Below are positions 48,718 to 58,497 of a stretch of 64,000 nt of DNA, in pieces. The stretch's first letter is position 1. Each line of letters begins with the position of its first letter. The notes below the pieces were generated by a model that ran no database searches, was not told where the DNA came from, and was given only the letters and a program-made list of their open reading frames with translations. Position numbers and translations under genes: made by a program. The stretch is from Arsenophonus sp031446105 (GTDB taxonomy: Bacteria; Pseudomonadota; Gammaproteobacteria; Enterobacterales; Enterobacteriaceae), in contig CP132907.1 in the NCBI GenBank assembly GCA_031446105.1, positions 1 to 64,000 on the forward strand, given 5' to 3'.

Positions 48718-50577
48718 TTAATGAGTATATTTGTTAAGCAGTGCATAATCAAAAATATTGCGTGCTAAATCTCCAATATTTAATCCAGTACCACCATTTT
48801 CAAGAATTATTGCAACAGAAACTATTGGATTTTGATAAGGTGCAAAACCAATCATTAGTTTATGATCACGTAAATGTTCAGCAAGTTTCTTTTTGTTATA
48901 TGTTTCATAGCTAAATATTTGTGCTGTTCCTGATTTAACGGCAGCTTTATAACTGGTATTCATAAAATGTTTATAAGCTGTACCGTTTGATGCATTAGCA
49001 ACACCATACATTCCTTCTTTTGCTAATTCCCAAAATGACGTATGAACATTATTAATTTTTAGATTTTTTTTTTGTTTGTACGGTATCATTGTATCTCCTA
49101 ATTTAGTTCCATATAAAAGGTGGGGGATTTTAACAATTCCATTATTGATTAAAATCATCAATGCTTTTGCCATTTGAATTGGTGTCGTTATCCAATAACC
49201 CTGACCAATTCCAATAGGAATTGTGTCTCCATGATACCAAGGTTTTTTGTGTTTTTTTTGTTTCCATTCACGTGTAGGCATAATTCCTAAACTTTCTTCT
49301 GCAAGATCAATTCCAGTATACTTTCCATAACCAAATTTTTGCATCCAATTTGATATGCGATCAATACCCATATCATAAGAAATTTGATAGAAAAAAGTAT
49401 CTGCTGATTCAATTATAGCTCTAATAACATTTAATTTTCCATGTCCAATTTTCTTCCAATCTCTGTAACGTTTTTCAGAATTCGGTAGTTTCCACCAACC
49501 AGGATCAAAAATAGTATAATTTGTAGTAATAATATTTTCACTTAATGCAGCAATGGCTATAAATGGTTTTACAGTGGAAGCAGGTGGATAAAGTCCTTGT
49601 ATAGTTCTATTAATTAATGGATGATTTGGATTTTTTAATAAAGCTTGGTAATCTTTATGAGAAATTCCATTAACAAATAAATTTGGGTTATAACTTGGTT
49701 TTGATATAAGAGCTAGTATTTCTGCATTACGTGGATCTGTAACGACAACAGCAGCACGATTATTTGTTAGTAATTGTTCTATCTTCATTTGTAAATCAAG
49801 ATCGATTGTTAAATAAATATTTTTACCAGCATATGGAGTCTGTTCATAAAGTTGACGTATTTTTTTTCCATGGCTATTGACTTCAACTTTTTCATAACCT
49901 GTTTTTCCATGTAAAATATTTTCGTAATAACGCTCTATACCCAGTTTACCAATATCATGAGTGGCGGTATAATTTTTTATTAGACCATTATTTTCTAAAT
50001 GTTTTATATCTTTATTATTAATTTTAGCGACATAACCAATAATGTGGCTAAGAGTCTCACCATAAGGATAATAACGACGTTGGTAACTTTTGATTTCAAC
50101 ACCAGGAAATCGATATTGATTTACTGAAAAACGTGCTACTTGTATTTCATTTAGTGAAGTTTTTAAAGGTATATAAGAAAAGGCTCGCGAGTATTTTCGT
50201 TCTTTTTTAAAGTTTTCAATATCTTCATCTGTTAGGTTAATTAAATTACGTAATTCACTAAATATTTTTTTTATATTAGTGATTTTTTCAGGCATTAATT
50301 CTAATTGATAAACAGTGCGATTTAATGCAATAGGAATACCATTTCTATCATAAATAATTCCTCTAGTTGGTGGAATAGGTACTATTTTTATGCGATTTTC
50401 ATTGGAAAGAGTTTTGTAGTCGTTATGTTTTATAATTTGTAAATTATATAAATTAGTTATTAAAATTATTACTAATATCATAATAATACTAAAAGATATA
50501 AATGCTCTACGCATAAATAATGTAGATTCAGCTGTATAATTACGTAAATGGTTACGTTTTTTTTTATTTGCATTCAA
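48718..50577 (-). CDS. mrdA: Penicillin-binding protein 2 (transpeptidase)
   Basis: Class B PBP of the elongasome, cross-linking the side wall with RodA. It has 619 residues (633 in E. coli). A single N-terminal membrane anchor lies at about 25-45. The pedestal domain has PPTRGIIYDRNG, and the transpeptidase motifs are STVK (about residue 330), SAD (SADTFFYQ) and KSGTAQ. The mrdA-mrdB pair is kept although dacA and rlpA next to it are lost, so a rod-type murein is probably still made. Confidence 0.98.
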   Translation of the reverse strand: MNANKKKRNHLRNYTAESTLFMRRAFISFSIIMILVIILITNLYNLQIIKHNDYKTLSNENRIKIVPIPPTRGIIYDRNGIPIALNRTVYQLELMPEKITNIKKIFSELRNLINLTDEDIENFKKERKYSRAFSYIPLKTSLNEIQVARFSVNQYRFPGVEIKSYQRRYYPYGETLSHIIGYVAKINNKDIKHLENNGLIKNYTATHDIGKLGIERYYENILHGKTGYEKVEVNSHGKKIRQLYEQTPYAGKNIYLTIDLDLQMKIEQLLTNNRAAVVVTDPRNAEILALISKPSYNPNLFVNGISHKDYQALLKNPNHPLINRTIQGLYPPASTVKPFIAIAALSENIITTNYTIFDPGWWKLPNSEKRYRDWKKIGHGKLNVIRAIIESADTFFYQISYDMGIDRISNWMQKFGYGKYTGIDLAEESLGIMPTREWKQKKHKKPWYHGDTIPIGIGQGYWITTPIQMAKALMILINNGIVKIPHLLYGTKLGDTMIPYKQKKNLKINNVHTSFWELAKEGMYGVANASNGTAYKHFMNTSYKAAVKSGTAQIFSYETYNKKKLAEHLRDHKLMIGFAPYQNPIVSVAIILENGGTGLNIGDLARNIFDYALLNKYTH

Positions 50578-51109
50578 AGTAATAACCTGTATAAAAATTT
50601 TATTTTTATTTAGAATAAATGATTTATTATTTTTTTATTTTATTTTTTTATTTTATTTATAAAATATACATTGCGATAGAACATTAAAGTATTAAAAAAA
50701 TCTTATGTAACTGTTTAAGTAATTAAAATTTTATATAACATAAATTTATAATTCATATGTTATTTATTTTTAATAATTATTATTTTTTTTATTTTAAAAG
50801 ATCGATATTTTCAGTATATTTTTTATAGTTTTTTATTATTTTTTTATTATAATAATAAAAAAATGTTTTAAAATATATTTTTCTATATTTTAGATATGTA
50901 TATTTTTAGATAAGAAAATTACTATGATGATTTCATTTATATAAATCTATGTTTTTTAGATTATCTTAATTTATTATAATTAATCATTTTAAGATAATAT
51001 TAAAAATATTTAAATTTATAAAATTTATAACTATTTATTTATAAAACAATTTTTTATATTTTTAAATCTATAATCATTTTTTAGAAAGATTTTTATTTTT
51101 CTTAATTTA
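50578..51109 (-). pseudogene. rlmH: Desert with fossil of rlmH (23S rRNA pseudouridine-1915 methyltransferase) C-terminus
   Basis: In E. coli rsfS and rlmH lie between nadD and mrdA on this strand. The minus strand from 50759 down to about 50698 reads HMNYKFMLYKIL-IT, then, after one frame slip, NSYIRF. This lines up with the RlmH C-terminus HPLVRVL...LYRAWSITTNHPYHRE (His, Arg/Lys, Leu-Tyr-Arg/Lys, Ile-Thr, Asn, Tyr, Arg in order). The rest, including rsfS, is unrecognisable. Confidence 0.5.
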
Positions 51110-51790
51110 TTATGATATTTTTTGATAAAGATTATTTTTATCAATATAGTTTGAAACTGATTCTGGTAGCATATTTTTACAACTTTGTTTATTATTTTTT
51201 CTTTGACGAATTTTTGTTGCAGAAATATTTAATATAAAATTTTTAAATAAATAAATTGTATTAGAAGCTTGGTATTTTAGAATTTTTGGATTATATATTT
51301 GGTGGTCTTCTAGCCATTTTTGCATTATTTTATTTGAAAAATAAATTTTATTTTTTGAGCGAGTACAAACTATTAAATGGCATAAATTTAAAATTTCTTT
51401 CCAATTAAACCAAGTACTTATTGATAATAAAGAATCTTGACCAATGATATATGCTAATGGTTTTTTCCAACCGATTTCTTTTCTAAAAGAAATTAGTGTT
51501 CTGATAGTATATGATGGTATTTTATGATTTATTTCACGAAAATCTATAGTAAATAATGGTTTATTTTTAATTGCTAATTTTAGCATTTCAATTCTTTGTT
51601 GAATATTTGCTACTGTTTTTGGACGATATGTTGGTAAATAATTAGGTAATAAAATAATTTTTTTTAATCCAATTTCTTTTGCAAGTTGTGTAGCAGGTAT
51701 TAAATGACCATAATGAATTGGATCAAAAGTACCACCAAATATTGCTGTAATATTTTGAATATTATATATTTTTTTATTCTGTAAGATCAT
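51110..51790 (-). CDS. nadD: Nicotinate-nucleotide adenylyltransferase
   Basis: Makes nicotinate adenine dinucleotide from nicotinate mononucleotide in NAD synthesis. It has 226 residues (213 in E. coli), with about 12 extra at the N-terminus before ITAIFGGTFDPIHYGH. The nucleotidyltransferase motif GGTFDPIHYGH and the C-terminal ISATKIRQR are conserved. It overlaps the end of holA by 17 bases. The upstream NAD salvage enzyme PncB appears to be lost at about 12 kb, so nicotinate mononucleotide may come by another route. Confidence 0.96.
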   Translation of the reverse strand: MILQNKKIYNIQNITAIFGGTFDPIHYGHLIPATQLAKEIGLKKIILLPNYLPTYRPKTVANIQQRIEMLKLAIKNKPLFTIDFREINHKIPSYTIRTLISFRKEIGWKKPLAYIIGQDSLLSISTWFNWKEILNLCHLIVCTRSKNKIYFSNKIMQKWLEDHQIYNPKILKYQASNTIYLFKNFILNISATKIRQRKNNKQSCKNMLPESVSNYIDKNNLYQKIS

Positions 51791-52814
51791 TAATAAAACT
51801 CTCTGAGATTACTTCTCCGCATAATAAGATAGATAAAATTTCTAATTTTGGCCAAATAGATATGTTATTATTTTTTTTAAAATATAATTCAGCTTTTGCA
51901 ATTAATTGTATTGCTATTTGTAATTGTCGTAATGATAAACGGTTGATTACAGAAATTATTAAAGGATGATGCATTTTAAAAAAAAAATTATTATCGGATA
52001 ATTTTATATGTTTTTTATTTTTTATTTGTTCTTTTAATTTTAACAAAAGTATTAATTTACGTTGAATTGTTCTTAAGAGTATTGTTTCTTCATATTTTTC
52101 TTTTTTTAATTGTTTTAAAATATACCAACTTCTTTTAGTTTCACCTAAAAACATTGCATTAATCCAATGATGAGCTGTGAAATCAACAGTGTTATTTATT
52201 ACTTTTTTAATATGTGATACTGAAATATTACCATTAGGATACAAAATTGATAATTGTTTAAGTGTTTGATCAAGAGTTAATAAATTTCCATCATAATAAT
52301 CACAAAGCATTTGATTTGCTTCTTGATTTAAAGTTAGTGAGATTTTTTTTGCTCGTTTTGTTATCCATAGAGGTAATTTTTGTTGTGTAGGTGTAAGGCA
52401 ATTAATGTAGATACTATTTTGATTTATTTTTTTGAACCATGAACTATTTTCTTGTTGTTTAGTTAATTTATTACCAGATAATATAAGTAATACATCAGAG
52501 TATAATAATTCTGTTAATTTTAGCAATTTATGGGATACATTTATATTATAACAATTTTTAGATAATGTTAAAAAAATAATTTTTTTTTGTTTAAATAAGT
52601 TTAGTGATTGAACGAAATAATAAATATCATTCCAATCACTGTTTGATTCAAGAAGATGAGTATAACGTTCAGTAAAACCGTGTAACTCTGCAATTTGATA
52701 AATTTTGTTTAAGCTTTCTTGTAATAAAAGATAATCATTTCCAAAAATAAAAAAACAAGATGGAAAATTTTTTATTAAGTATAAGTTTATTTCTTCTGGA
52801 TAAATTTTGATCAT
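51774..52814 (-). CDS. holA: DNA polymerase III delta subunit
   Basis: Wrench subunit of the clamp loader that opens the beta sliding clamp. It has 346 residues (343 in E. coli) and is collinear though divergent: MIKIYPEEINLYL at the N-terminus, FFIFGNDYLLLQESL, and the C-terminal all-helical domain with AELYFKK. It sits between lptE (9-base gap) and nadD (17-base overlap), as in E. coli. Confidence 0.93.
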   Translation of the reverse strand: MIKIYPEEINLYLIKNFPSCFFIFGNDYLLLQESLNKIYQIAELHGFTERYTHLLESNSDWNDIYYFVQSLNLFKQKKIIFLTLSKNCYNINVSHKLLKLTELLYSDVLLILSGNKLTKQQENSSWFKKINQNSIYINCLTPTQQKLPLWITKRAKKISLTLNQEANQMLCDYYDGNLLTLDQTLKQLSILYPNGNISVSHIKKVINNTVDFTAHHWINAMFLGETKRSWYILKQLKKEKYEETILLRTIQRKLILLLKLKEQIKNKKHIKLSDNNFFFKMHHPLIISVINRLSLRQLQIAIQLIAKAELYFKKNNNISIWPKLEILSILLCGEVISESFINDLTE

Positions 52815-52823
52815 TAAATTTTA

Positions 52824-53333
52824 CTACTCTTTTTGATGTGTATTATTTTTGATATTATTTTGAATGATTAATAATTTTTGGATTAATTGATGGGCTGTTC
52901 TTGCATATAGTTCTTTTTCTATCATGGTATTTTTTATATCTGAAGGGAATATTTCTACTGGTATATCAAAAAAAATATGTTCTACATTTATATTAATAGG
53001 ATATATATTATTTTTTAAAATAATTTCCGCATTAGTTAAAAAAAATATTTTTCTTTCTGCGTTTTGACCATTATGATATACAGATATAGTGTTAGTATTT
53101 TCAGATGTATTTATAATTTTTAGAATAATAATATTTTTTAATTCTTTATCAGTGTATTGTATATTATTTAAATATAATTCTTTTTTTACTGCTAATCCTA
53201 AAGGTCCATATGGATCACGCATTATTAAAGTTATTGTATTTTTAGGTATTTGATTGAGCATTTGTAAATGAAATCCACAACCAGTTATGATTAATGTAGT
53301 TAAATTTATAAACAATAAAATATAATAATGCAT
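52824..53333 (-). CDS. lptE: LPS-assembly lipoprotein LptE
   Basis: Outer-membrane lipoprotein that plugs LptD and delivers lipopolysaccharide to the surface. It has 169 residues (193 in E. coli). The signal peptide ends with lipobox ITGC, followed by GFHLQ as in the family. The rest is poorly conserved, which is normal for LptE. Position between leuS (26-base gap) and holA confirms it. Lnt at 57-58 kb would finish its acylation. Its presence implies an LPS-bearing outer membrane. Confidence 0.9.
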   Translation of the reverse strand: MHYYILLFINLTTLIITGCGFHLQMLNQIPKNTITLIMRDPYGPLGLAVKKELYLNNIQYTDKELKNIIILKIINTSENTNTISVYHNGQNAERKIFFLTNAEIILKNNIYPININVEHIFFDIPVEIFPSDIKNTMIEKELYARTAHQLIQKLLIIQNNIKNNTHQKE

Positions 53334-53359
53334 GTTTTTTTTTCTTAAATATTTAAATA

Positions 53360-55942
53360 TTAATTTTCATAAATAATAATATTTAATAATTTGTTTTTTA
53401 TGTAAATTGTTTTATCTATATTCATATTTTTAATATATTTTTTTATTCTGTATTCCTGAATTGCTATTTTTAAAATATCTTCTTCTGAACTGTCTATAGG
53501 AGTCGTAATACGACTACGAGTTTTTCCATTTATTTGAATAATAATTAATTTTGTATTTTCTTTTTTTGCTATTTCATCAGAAATAGGCCATGGTGTATGA
53601 TCAATATCATCGAGATGACCAAGTTTTTTCCACATAATAAAACATACATGTGGAACGATAGGAGATAGCATACGCACTATTGCATCTAAAGCTTCTTGTT
53701 TTAATGCTCTATCTTGTTCATTTTTTTGAGGAAATTTACTAAGTTGATTCATGAATTCCATAATAGAGGCAATAGCAGTGTTAAATGCATAACGTCGACC
53801 AATGTCATCTGTTACTTTAGTAATTGTTTTATGTAAAGCGTATCTCAGATTTTTTTGTTTTTCTGTCAAGTTATTTTTTTTTAATGGGGCAGTTTTTCCT
53901 TTTTTTGTATGTGTTAAAACAGTGCGCCAAAGACGATGAATAAAACGATTTGCACCTTCTATATTCGATTCTTTCCATTTTAAAGTAAATTCTGGTGGAG
54001 CGGCAAACATTAAAAATAAGCGTACTGAATCGGCTCCATATTTTTCTACCATAGCTTTTGGATCAATACCATTATTTTTTGATTTGGACATTTTACTCAT
54101 TCCATGATAATGAAGTATATTTCCATTATTATCAGTAGCTTGGATAATTTCTCCTTTTTTGTTTCTTATTACTTTTGTATTAATAGGTGGCACCCAAACA
54201 CGTTGTCCATTTTTATTTAAATAATAAAAAGCATCTGCTAATACCATTCCTTGGCATAAGAGATTTTTTACTGGTTCATTAGAATTTATTAAATTTTCAT
54301 CACGCATTAGTTTATGAAAAAAACGAAAATATAATAGGTGCATAATAGCATGTTCTATACCTCCTATGTATTGATCAACTGGTAACCAATAATTAGCTGC
54401 AGATGGATCAAGCATTCCTTTGTTATAATGAGGGCAAGTATAACGTGCATAATACCAAGATGATTCAACAAATGTGTCAAATGTATCAGTTTCTCTTATT
54501 GCGGGTAGCCCATTGATGGTAGTTTTCATCCATTTTAGATCTCTATTAAGTGGATTATGAATTCCATCTAGTATTATTTTTTTAGGTAAAACAACTGGTA
54601 ATTCTTTTTTAGGTACTGGAAGAATAGAACCATCTGCCAGATTTAGTATAGGGATTGGTGTTCCCCAGTAACGTTGTCTAGAAATACTCCAATCACGAAG
54701 TCGATAATTTATTTTGTGTTTTGCTTGTCCTTGAAAAATTAATTTATTGAGAATAAAATCAGAAATTTTATTTTTTTCATTAAATTCATTTATATTTATT
54801 AATAAATTTTTATTAACAAAAGAATCTATTTTGGGATTAGAAATTTTATTTTTTTTATTAGTTATAACTGCCTTAATAGGTAAGTTATATTTAGTGGCAA
54901 ATTCCCAATCATCTTTATTGTTTTCTGGAACTCCCATTATAACACCTGTATCATTTTCTATTGGTACAAAATTAACTGTCCAGATAGGAATCTTTTCATT
55001 GTTTATAGGATGTATTGCATAATAACCAGTATCTATAGCCTTTTTTTCTATTTTTTCTATTGTGATTTCTGTAACTTTTATATTTTTGTATTTTTTAATA
55101 AAAAAATGTAATTTGGCATTTTTTTTTGATATAAATTTCGATAGTGGATGATTAAGTGAAATAGCAAGATAAGTTAAATTCATAAAAAGATCAGTCTGAG
55201 TGGTATATACAATTAATTTTTGATCACTGTTTATCACATTAAATATAATTTCAATTCCCTCAGAACGAGCAATCCAGTTACGTTGCATTGTTTTAACTTT
55301 TTCTGGCCACCCATCTAATTTATTTAAATCATTTAATAATTCCTCAGCATAACTGGTAATTTTTATAAACCACTGAGGTATTTCTTTGTATTGCACTATA
55401 GTATCACAACGCCAACAACGACCATTAATAACTTGTTCGTTAGCTAATACTGTTAAATCATTTGGGCACCAATTAACGCCAGATAATTTTTTGTAAATTA
55501 ATCCTCTTTCATAAAGTTTTGTAAAAAACCATTGTTCCCATTTATAATATTCTGGTTTACAAGTTATTAACTCTCGGCTCCAATCATAAGAAAATCCAAA
55601 AATTTTTAATTGTTTTTTCATGTAATTGATATTTTTATAGGTCCAAGATTCTGGATCAATATTATTTTGAATTGCTGCGTTTTCAGCAGGTAAACCAAAA
55701 GCATCCCAACCTATAGGTTGTAATACATTTTTTCCTAACATGCGATGGTAACGTGATATCACGTCACCAATCGTATAATTTCGAACATGTCCCATATGAA
55801 GTTTGCCAGACGGGTAAGGTAACATTGATAAACAGTAATATTTTTCTTTGTGATAATCTTCTTTAACTTTAAACGTTTGTTTTTTTTCCCAATAACGTTG
55901 TACGTATTTTTCTATTTTTTTTGGTTGATATTTTTGATACAT
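53360..55942 (-). CDS. leuS: Leucine--tRNA ligase
   Basis: Class Ia synthetase of 860 residues, the E. coli length. The HIGH-type motif is PYPSGKLHMGHVRNY near 42-56 and the KMSKS loop is MSKMSKSKNN. The CP1 editing domain is present but divergent (TTQTDLFMNLTYLAIS where the family has the threonine-rich TTRPDT...). The zinc-like CxxC segments NWCPND and RCWRC are visible. Position downstream of gltL and upstream of lptE follows E. coli order. Confidence 0.98.
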   Translation of the reverse strand: MYQKYQPKKIEKYVQRYWEKKQTFKVKEDYHKEKYYCLSMLPYPSGKLHMGHVRNYTIGDVISRYHRMLGKNVLQPIGWDAFGLPAENAAIQNNIDPESWTYKNINYMKKQLKIFGFSYDWSRELITCKPEYYKWEQWFFTKLYERGLIYKKLSGVNWCPNDLTVLANEQVINGRCWRCDTIVQYKEIPQWFIKITSYAEELLNDLNKLDGWPEKVKTMQRNWIARSEGIEIIFNVINSDQKLIVYTTQTDLFMNLTYLAISLNHPLSKFISKKNAKLHFFIKKYKNIKVTEITIEKIEKKAIDTGYYAIHPINNEKIPIWTVNFVPIENDTGVIMGVPENNKDDWEFATKYNLPIKAVITNKKNKISNPKIDSFVNKNLLININEFNEKNKISDFILNKLIFQGQAKHKINYRLRDWSISRQRYWGTPIPILNLADGSILPVPKKELPVVLPKKIILDGIHNPLNRDLKWMKTTINGLPAIRETDTFDTFVESSWYYARYTCPHYNKGMLDPSAANYWLPVDQYIGGIEHAIMHLLYFRFFHKLMRDENLINSNEPVKNLLCQGMVLADAFYYLNKNGQRVWVPPINTKVIRNKKGEIIQATDNNGNILHYHGMSKMSKSKNNGIDPKAMVEKYGADSVRLFLMFAAPPEFTLKWKESNIEGANRFIHRLWRTVLTHTKKGKTAPLKKNNLTEKQKNLRYALHKTITKVTDDIGRRYAFNTAIASIMEFMNQLSKFPQKNEQDRALKQEALDAIVRMLSPIVPHVCFIMWKKLGHLDDIDHTPWPISDEIAKKENTKLIIIQINGKTRSRITTPIDSSEEDILKIAIQEYRIKKYIKNMNIDKTIYIKNKLLNIIIYEN

Positions 55943-56093
55943 AAAAAGTTTTTTTTCCTACATAATAATTTTAAAATATCCGTTATTTATAGAAAAATTA
56001 TTAAACAAGAAAACGGATATTGTTTTGATAGAATAATTAAGATAGATATTTAAATAAATTAAAATTAAATTATGTATTTTTTATATTAAATCA

Positions 56094-56816
56094 TTATATT
56101 ATCTTATTCAGAAATTTTTTAGCGTGTGTTGATTTCGGTGCAGAAAAAAAATCTTCTTTATAGCTATCTTCGATAATTTCTCCTTTGTTCATGAAAATGA
56201 TTCGATTGGCAACTTTTTTGGCAAATCTCATTTCATGGGTGACAACTATCATAGTCATACCTTCTTTTGCAAGATTAATTATTACATCAAGAACTTCATT
56301 AATCATTTCTGGATCTAATGCTGATGTTGGTTCATCAAATAACATTGCAATTGGATTCATAGAAAGTGCTCTAATAATAGCAACTCTTTGTTGTTGACCA
56401 CCAGATAATTGAGCAGGAAATTTATTAATTTGTTTTGTTAAACCCACACGTTCTAATAATTTTAATGCTATTTCTTTGGCAAATTTTTTATTTCTGTTTA
56501 AAACTTTTATTTGTGCTAAAGTTAAGTTATCGATAATAGATAAATGAGGAAATAATTCAAAATGTTGAAATACCATTCCGACTTTTAAACGCAATGTAGA
56601 TAAATTGGTTTTTTTGTTATTAACATGAATGTTATCAATAAATATGTCACCATCTTGAATTGGTTCTAAACCGTTTATGGTTTTTATTAATGTTGATTTC
56701 CCCGAACCAGATGGACCACATATTACTATAACTTCTCCTTTTTTAATTGAAATTGAACAATTAATTAATACTTGAAATTTTCCATACCATTTAGAAACAT
56801 TATTTAAATAAATCAA
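56094..56816 (-). CDS. gltL: Glutamate/aspartate ABC transporter ATPase, without its permease genes
   Basis: ATPase of the periplasmic glutamate/aspartate importer, 240 residues. Walker A is GPSGSGKST, the Q-loop FQHFELFPHLS, the signature LSGGQQQR, and Walker B MLFDEPTSALDPEM. The sequence is closest to GltL among polar-amino-acid ATPases. In E. coli gltI-gltJ-gltK precede it; here only 127 bases separate it from lnt, so binding protein and both permeases are missing locally. It may serve permeases encoded elsewhere. Confidence 0.93.
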   Translation of the reverse strand: MIYLNNVSKWYGKFQVLINCSISIKKGEVIVICGPSGSGKSTLIKTINGLEPIQDGDIFIDNIHVNNKKTNLSTLRLKVGMVFQHFELFPHLSIIDNLTLAQIKVLNRNKKFAKEIALKLLERVGLTKQINKFPAQLSGGQQQRVAIIRALSMNPIAMLFDEPTSALDPEMINEVLDVIINLAKEGMTMIVVTHEMRFAKKVANRIIFMNKGEIIEDSYKEDFFSAPKSTHAKKFLNKII

Positions 56817-56943
56817 AATAAATCCTTTTTTAAATATAAATTTTTAAAAAAAATACAAAAAATTCTATTATATAGAATAAATAATTAATTTTAATAATCA
56901 ATATAATTTAATGAATAAAATAAAATATTTTTTAGATGTGTTG

Positions 56944-58488
56944 TTATATAAATATTTTAAATTGTTTTTTACCAATAAATGCTAATATAATAAATAAAAT
57001 AACAAATCCATACATAGGCCAATTACTCCAAAGTGCATAGGGTGTCATACCTTTCATCGGTATTACTGTAGTATATAATACTGAACTAATAAATTGTGGG
57101 AGTTTTAATTGAATATCGCCATGAGGTGTAATAACTGCTGTGACTCCATTATTTGTTGCATTTAATAATGGTCTTCCAAGTTCAAGTGCACGCATACGTG
57201 CCATTTGTAAATGTTGCCACGGTCCAATAGAATTTCCAAACCAGGCATCATTAGCAATATTTAATAAAAAATCTACATTTTGTTGAAAATTATCTCTTAT
57301 TTGTTTTCCTAAAATAATTTCATAGCAAATAGACGCATTTATATGAATGTTACCGACAATTAATGGTTTTTGGTAATAATTTCCAGAACTGAAATTTGAC
57401 ATTGGTAAATTAAATAAAGGTGCAATTGGACGTAAAATTTTTTCTAGTGGAACAAATTCACCGAAAGGTACTAAATGGTGTTTTTGATAACGATTTTTTG
57501 TTGGATATTTATAAGTTTTTTTTTCTCCTAAAACAATAATACTATTAAAATATTTTTTTATATTTTTTATATTTTTTTTTCTGTCAACAATACCAGTAAT
57601 TAAATAAGTTTTTTTTGAACGCAATAGATCATCTAATGATGTTAGCCAAATTTTATTATGTAACTCTAGAGATGGAATTGCAGATTCAGGCCAAATTATG
57701 ATATCTGTATTTCCAATATAAGGTTTAGATAAAGAAAAATAAATATTCATAATATTTTTTGAAAATCCTGTTTTCCATTTTAAGTTTTGTGTGATATTTC
57801 CTTGAATTAAAACAATTTGTGTTTTCTTTTTTATAACCGGTTTAATCCAATTATGATTTTTTATTAAAATTGGTGCATATAATAAAATAATACTAAAAAA
57901 TAATGGAATAAATTTTTGTTTAATAAGGCTTAATATAAAAAAATTACTGATAAGCATTAATAGAAAGGTGATCATTTCAACGCCAAATATTGGTCCAATG
58001 TTTTTAAGTGGTCCATCTATTTGGGTATATCCAAATTGTAACCAAGGAAAACCTGTTAATATTGAGCAGCGTAAAAATTCTGTTAATTGCCATATTGATG
58101 GTGCAGCAAAAATAAAACGGAAAAAATTTATATCTGGGAAAAATCGATTCAATATATAAGAAAATAAAGCAGGATAAAATGATAAATAAGAAATAAATAA
58201 TATTATTAAAAGTACATTAATAATAAATGGCATTCCACCAAAATTACTAATACTAATATAAACCCAATGAATGCCACTAAAAAATAAGCCAATACCCCAA
58301 GAAAATCCAGTTAAAAAAGCTTGTTTTTTTGAAATACTGATAATTAAAAATTGTAAACCAAAAAGTGAAATAGGTGCTGTTAACCAGATATCAAAAGGTG
58401 AAAAAGCTAGTGTTCCCAAACAACCAAAAATAAAACTTACAAATGTTCGTAACCATATATTTTGATATAAAATTATATTTTTTATCAT
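56944..58488 (-). CDS. lnt: Apolipoprotein N-acyltransferase
   Basis: Inner-membrane enzyme that adds the third acyl chain to lipoproteins. It has 514 residues (512 in E. coli). Membrane helices come first, then the nitrilase domain with catalytic Glu in IIWPESAIP, Lys region KHHLVPFGEFVPLE and nucleophile Cys in ASICYEIILG. A last membrane helix is at the C-terminus. It starts nine bases after corC and is translated with it. LptE is one local substrate. Confidence 0.98.
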   Translation of the reverse strand: MIKNIILYQNIWLRTFVSFIFGCLGTLAFSPFDIWLTAPISLFGLQFLIISISKKQAFLTGFSWGIGLFFSGIHWVYISISNFGGMPFIINVLLIILFISYLSFYPALFSYILNRFFPDINFFRFIFAAPSIWQLTEFLRCSILTGFPWLQFGYTQIDGPLKNIGPIFGVEMITFLLMLISNFFILSLIKQKFIPLFFSIILLYAPILIKNHNWIKPVIKKKTQIVLIQGNITQNLKWKTGFSKNIMNIYFSLSKPYIGNTDIIIWPESAIPSLELHNKIWLTSLDDLLRSKKTYLITGIVDRKKNIKNIKKYFNSIIVLGEKKTYKYPTKNRYQKHHLVPFGEFVPLEKILRPIAPLFNLPMSNFSSGNYYQKPLIVGNIHINASICYEIILGKQIRDNFQQNVDFLLNIANDAWFGNSIGPWQHLQMARMRALELGRPLLNATNNGVTAVITPHGDIQLKLPQFISSVLYTTVIPMKGMTPYALWSNWPMYGFVILFIILAFIGKKQFKIFI

Positions 58489-58497
58489 TATACAATA

